The notes below the pieces were generated by a model. The model had not been told where the DNA came from. It saw nothing but the letters and a program-made list of their open reading frames with translations, and did not search any database. Of a DNA stretch of 64,000 nucleotides, positions 60,236-64,000 are shown piece by piece. Where the stretch lies: positions 56,622,315 through 56,686,314 of the forward strand of contig NC_088781.1 of NCBI RefSeq assembly GCF_958450345.1, in the 5' to 3' direction. The stretch's first letter is position 1. The number at the start of each line of letters is the position of its first letter. Both the position numbers and the translations under genes were made by a program. Origin of the DNA: Calliphora vicina. Its lineage: Eukaryota; Arthropoda; Insecta; Diptera; Calliphoridae.

Positions 60236-62253
60236 CATCCTTCTTGATCTGCTAGTAAATGGATATATATTAGAAGCCTCTCAGGAAACTTCTAATATAT
60301 GACACAAACCGGAAATTACCAAGGTTGCCAGGGAAATTAGGCATCCGTACGATGTGAAACACACTAAATAATTATTTAATTGGAATCGGAAGAATATATC
60401 GGGGCTAATGTCAGTATTAACGATTCACTGTGTGATCGGTGGCAGTTGCCGGAATCGTGGAAATTAAGTCTTTCACCATATCTTCCAATGTCATACTTTT
60501 CCTTTATTAAAATATGTATCTCTGAGCGAACATATACCTAACGATCTATCTGAGGAATGAGAACCCAGAATCAGATACCTAAAAGCCATAGTTAGTCTGG
60601 CTCACGAGCTACCATGGGAACCAAATAAACAACGACTCGCTTCGTCTTTTTAGTTTCACTAATTAAAATATTTGATTTTTAAACCTACAAAATAGATAAT
60701 AAACAAAATTATTTAGGTAATAAGCTGCTAATGTCCAATAGGCATCCCAACTGTAGGAAAGTTTTTCAGACAAAGCTGGAAAACAATTTGGAACTATAAA
60801 AATTCCGCGTTTCAGAAATGTTAAATGAATTGAAAATGTGAAACAAATCTGATCACATCTCAGAGATAGTCCCCAAAACGAGTCAGTCGCAAATATGATG
60901 TTGTTCCGAATCCTTTTCCTCCTCGTCGGAACAATTTCTTTGTTATTTAATCGAGCAATTAATCGAGCAAATGAGTTTTAATATCCTAAAAGTTGTTCTC
61001 ATCTTCATTCATCTATTTTATAGGAAAACACAATCAACAGAACGAAAGAGTCTAAACGTGATACAAATTAGTGTAAAGTAGAACCGGTTTATTCAGCAAA
61101 CCATACTAAAAGCTGGTTCACACACGTCAAGTTTAGTTGAGCGAGTCCTGAGTTTACACAAAAAAGAGGAAGAAAAAGAAGAAAATCTTTCCAATCTCCT
61201 CTCCTCTCTCATCTACAAACTCAAGACTTTTGCAAGTAAACTTGACGTGTGTGAACCAGCACTAACTCTACGTAAGCATATACGAACTGAGATCTTTCAT
61301 TGCTGAAAACCCATCCATATAGATACAAATGTTCATTATCTTATGATGATGTTCCAGTTTTCACTTTACGGCTCAAAAAGTAACCAGAAAGATAACAAAA
61401 GAATAAGATGACGAGAGTTAATTCCTGAACTGGTTCCTCTAACAACCAACAGTAAGGACTAACATCGTCTTATTACTATTAATTTTATTACTATTTATTA
61501 CTATTTAATTTTATAACTATTAATTTTATTTTTTTGCTAGTAATTCTTTAAACTCTAATCTAAATATAGATTTAAATCTTTTATTATTGATTTACTATTT
61601 AAGATTCTCACAAACATAAAAGATGGAAAAAGTTGTACAACTATTTAATGGATTTTTATACTTAGTTTCATGCCATCTGTAGTTTTCAATAACAATATTT
61701 TTTGACAACTCAACCACGCCTACTTTTATTCAATGTATTGAAAAAACTTACTACTTTTATGTAGCGAACAATAAATCTCGAATTAAAAAAGAAAAAAAAA
61801 CAGAAACATTTTGTTCTTTAACACTAATGTATGCAATGATTTGTTGAAATTTATTTATATCTTTAGATTTATTTCATTGTTTTTATTGATTTACAAATTA
61901 CAAGATTATAATTCTTTTCTTAAGATTTGTTACAAAAAAAAACAAAAAAAAAACTTCTTCTTTGAGTTCTTAAGAAGTCATGAAAGAGTGTAAGAAAAGG
62001 AAAAAAAACTACTTAACACACATTTAAAATCTTTTTAAGGCAAAAAGTGTTAAGTCATGCAGGCTATTTGGCGGCATAAACTTAGAACGAATGTGGCGTT
62101 TTGAGTTTTTTTTCAATTTCAATTTTCATAAAAAGATGTTTTGTTTAGAAAAAAGAAGCCGCTTTTTATAAAAAAACAAGAAGGCGTTGAATTTTAAATG
62201 ATATAGCAAGATTTCTATGGGGAATGATATAATTTTTTTGGGCTGTTTCTTAC
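60236..62253 (-). other. dac large intron, distal part
   Basis: Apart from the MITE at 61112-61260 I see only A+T-rich intronic sequence. The splice donor of the upstream exon is at 62253/62254. Confidence 0.45.
61112..61260. mobile_element. Small MITE with GCTGGTTCACACACGTCAAG ends
   Basis: The left end GCTGGTTCACACACGTCAAG is complementary to the right end (CTTGACGTGTGTGAACCAGC, 61241-61260), and pairing continues into AGTCCTGAGTTT / AAACTCAAGACT. The interior is purine-rich. No unambiguous target-site duplication. Confidence 0.75.
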
Positions 62254-62390
62254 CTGTAATATGACCGTTTTCATAGGGATAATCTCCATTATCTAGACGA
62301 TGCTTTTTCAATTGTGGATGCTGGCTGAGATGGGTGGGTGGCAAGGATAATCCTACGGGTCCACGTTTTGGCGGTCTACCCGGCCTGGAA
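62254..62390 (-). CDS. dac: dac coding exon 1 of window (after DachBox-N)
   Basis: It encodes SRPGRPPKRGPVGLSL followed by a His/Lys/Arg-rich stretch ending YPYENGHIT. The basic PGRPPKR sequence is conserved from flies to vertebrate DACH proteins just after the DachBox-N DNA-binding fold. The donor is ATTACAG|GTAAG at 62254. The acceptor CCGCAG|TTCC gives a first base at 62390. A second good acceptor, AAACAG|TAACTC, gives 62411; it keeps the frame and adds seven residues, NSLQFRS. The exon ends in phase 1 (ACA G|). Confidence 0.9.
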
Positions 62391-62411
62391 CTGCGGAATT
62401 GCAGAGAGTTA

Positions 62412-64000
62412 CTGTTTGGATTAAAATTAATTGTTTGAATAAAATTAGTAACGCAAATAAGCCTTCTGCCGTTTTAGTTTCAAGATCATTTTTTTAGTTT
62501 TTTTTGCAGGGATTGAAAGGAATGTAATTTATTCTTTTAAATCTCTATATGTCGCACAACACAATCATACACTATTTTAGCTCATTTTTACTATTTTTAT
62601 GTATCAACTGCAGATTTGCGTTACTTTTGTTAAGAAAAGTTAAAGATTTTAATTACAAATTTAAGAAGGGTATTCACAGTTAATACATTTTAAAAATAAA
62701 ATGTTAATATTAATTAAATACATTACATTTATTCTAGGAATAACTAATATATTATTTTTTAAATAAAAAATTATAATTTTGTGTAAAACTGTGAATACCC
62801 TTAATACATTTCAAACTTAAGAGCTTTTAAAGCTTGTTCTATCCATAGAATCTAAATTTAAACAATATTTCAATAACAAAATTTAATTATTAAAACAAAT
62901 TTTTTGATTTCTAAATCTAATTTTTAACAAACTGTGAGTATCCTTAATATTTCATATAATATGCTTTAATTTCATGTTAAAAAGTCCAATTTCCCATATG
63001 ATTTATTATTTAAATTGCGTAGACATTCTTAGTGGATTTCTTTATTTATTTAACAATTTTTTTATTGTTTTAATTTATTTAACTGCAGGAAATTATGAAA
63101 ATACACACACACAAACTTTATGAAAGACAGCTTCACTTTACCAGACAATAGTTTATTTATTTATTTATTTGTTTATATTCCTATTGAGATAATAATATTT
63201 TATTTTAGTTTTTTTTAATGTTTTTCTAGTCTAATATTTATTTAGAGATTTTACGTTAAACTACATAGGTACGCGTACAAAATGTGGATAAATAAATCTT
63301 AAATAAATAATAAAACAAATTTATGACTTTGTTTAAAAAGTTAATTTTTAAATAAATATGCTACTGTTTTGCTACTATTATTATTAAGTACAATATTTTT
63401 TTATAGTTGGGTCTTAAATATTATTACCCAGTTAGTTGTGTGCTCTCTCCCCTATTTAAATTTGTTTTTGGCAAATATTTTGTGTAACTACTGTGCACAA
63501 ACAAAGATTTATGAAGTTTATTTACTAAACTATGACTACATCATCGCTTTATATCTCTATAAGAGTGCTGGAGATAAGAATTTTATCTAATTTTTACATT
63601 TTACTAGACTATAGGGTTTTATTGTTTTATTATAGCGCCTTTATTTGCTCTTGGTTACAATTTACATAGAAAAAAAGGTCAAGTTTTTAGGCCATTTACT
63701 ATTTACCTACAAAATAAAAAACCTTTTTAACTAGATAACAATTAAATTACAATTGTTATGTGGAAATAAATACACAACATCAGTAAAAACTAAGAATTAC
63801 ACTTGAACTTTACAGGGAAGACAATTTAATTGGAACAATCAAATTTATTTATCACAAACGCGTTGGAGCTATAGCTCCAAAAATTTCCATGAGATACCTG
63901 ATAGTGTTTGCTTTAATAAGTCCTAACCAGTCACAACTTGGTAATGACTTGTAATTACTGATTAATATATATTCAATGACTACAACATACTATCTGCATT
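62412..64000 (-). other. dac intron upstream of first visible exon
   Basis: A+T-rich non-coding sequence leading to the acceptors at 62391 and 62412. No DachBox-N exon is found before the window ends. Short open frames are A+T-rich noise. Confidence 0.6.

Larger units (their letters stand above)
45252..62411 (-). other. dac: dachshund gene, 3' part (nine coding exons in window)
   Basis: Dachshund is a nuclear transcriptional co-regulator of the retinal determination network and of leg and mushroom-body development in flies, related to the Ski/Sno family (established knowledge). Nine minus-strand exons with GT/AG borders join without a stop into 803 codons: 62390-62254, 55560-55284, 54479-54379, 54134-53862, 53722-53213, 53095-53012, 48102-47758, 47481-46933 and 45388-45252. 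In window residues: 1-45 follow DachBox-N (PGRPPKRGP); about 46-138 a conserved block ending GIWENCRAAYEDIVKHLE; about 173-262 a serine/acidic linker; about 264-403 an alanine-rich linker; about 404-487 DachBox-C; then Asn-, Gln/His- and Ala-rich linkers; then the tail ending KNSVLFGSAN. DachBox-N and the start codon lie upstream of the window. Identification rests on motif order and near-identity to remembered Dac segments. Confidence 0.95.

Overview
The window looks like nuclear DNA of a higher fly (Diptera Cyclorrhapha, probably a calyptrate such as a blowfly, flesh fly or house-fly relative). This is inferred from the clear orthologue of Drosophila dachshund, the strong A+T richness, (CAA)n/(TTG)n-rich spacers and fly-type mobile elements (mariner, mini-me/DINE-1, piggyBac, hAT, Transib-like). 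I cannot name the species.

Right third (about 45.25-64.0 kb). The only host protein gene I can support is dachshund (dac), on the minus strand. Nine coding exons with consensus splice sites join into one open frame of 803 codons (810 with an alternative acceptor) ending in TAA at 45252-45254. They encode the C-terminal part of the protein: the segment after the DNA-binding DachBox-N, a conserved block, low-complexity linkers, the coiled-coil DachBox-C split over three exons, and the conserved C-terminal tail. The start codon and DachBox-N exons must lie beyond 64000. Introns hold a LINE fragment, mini-me/DINE-1 copies, a small MITE and degenerate simple repeats. Seven of the eight introns are phase 1, so five consecutive internal exons are multiples of three.

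Middle (about 42.4-45.25 kb). A very A+T-rich stretch directly 3' of the dac stop, without recognised transposons but with a degenerate AGTAC-rich repeat. It is a candidate 3' UTR or 3' flank.

Left two thirds (1-42 kb). No host gene was found. It is a patchwork of decayed and nested transposable elements separated by A+T-rich DNA that may carry dac regulatory sequence. The clearest elements, several with target-site duplications (TSDs), are: a 2.57-kb foldback palindrome with internal tandem units (2043-4608); five non-autonomous elements with CACAGTG/CACAGAG-type ends, four of them with exact or near-exact 5-bp TSDs, as expected for the RAG-related Transib superfamily (4686-5889, 8421-10713, 8466-9956, 13856-15231, 15961-18348), plus a broken sixth copy (35722-37508); two hAT-like elements with 8-bp TSDs (26810-28831, 29968-32209); a MULE-like element with a 9-bp TSD (39073-40160); and several mariner, piggyBac and LINE fragments. 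A nested stack at 29.6-32.4 kb contains a 350-bp (GACA)n microsatellite grown inside a mini-me/DINE-1 element.

All transposase and reverse-transcriptase remnants are broken by frameshifts, stops or deletions. The window therefore describes one developmental regulator and its transposon-rich downstream neighbourhood.
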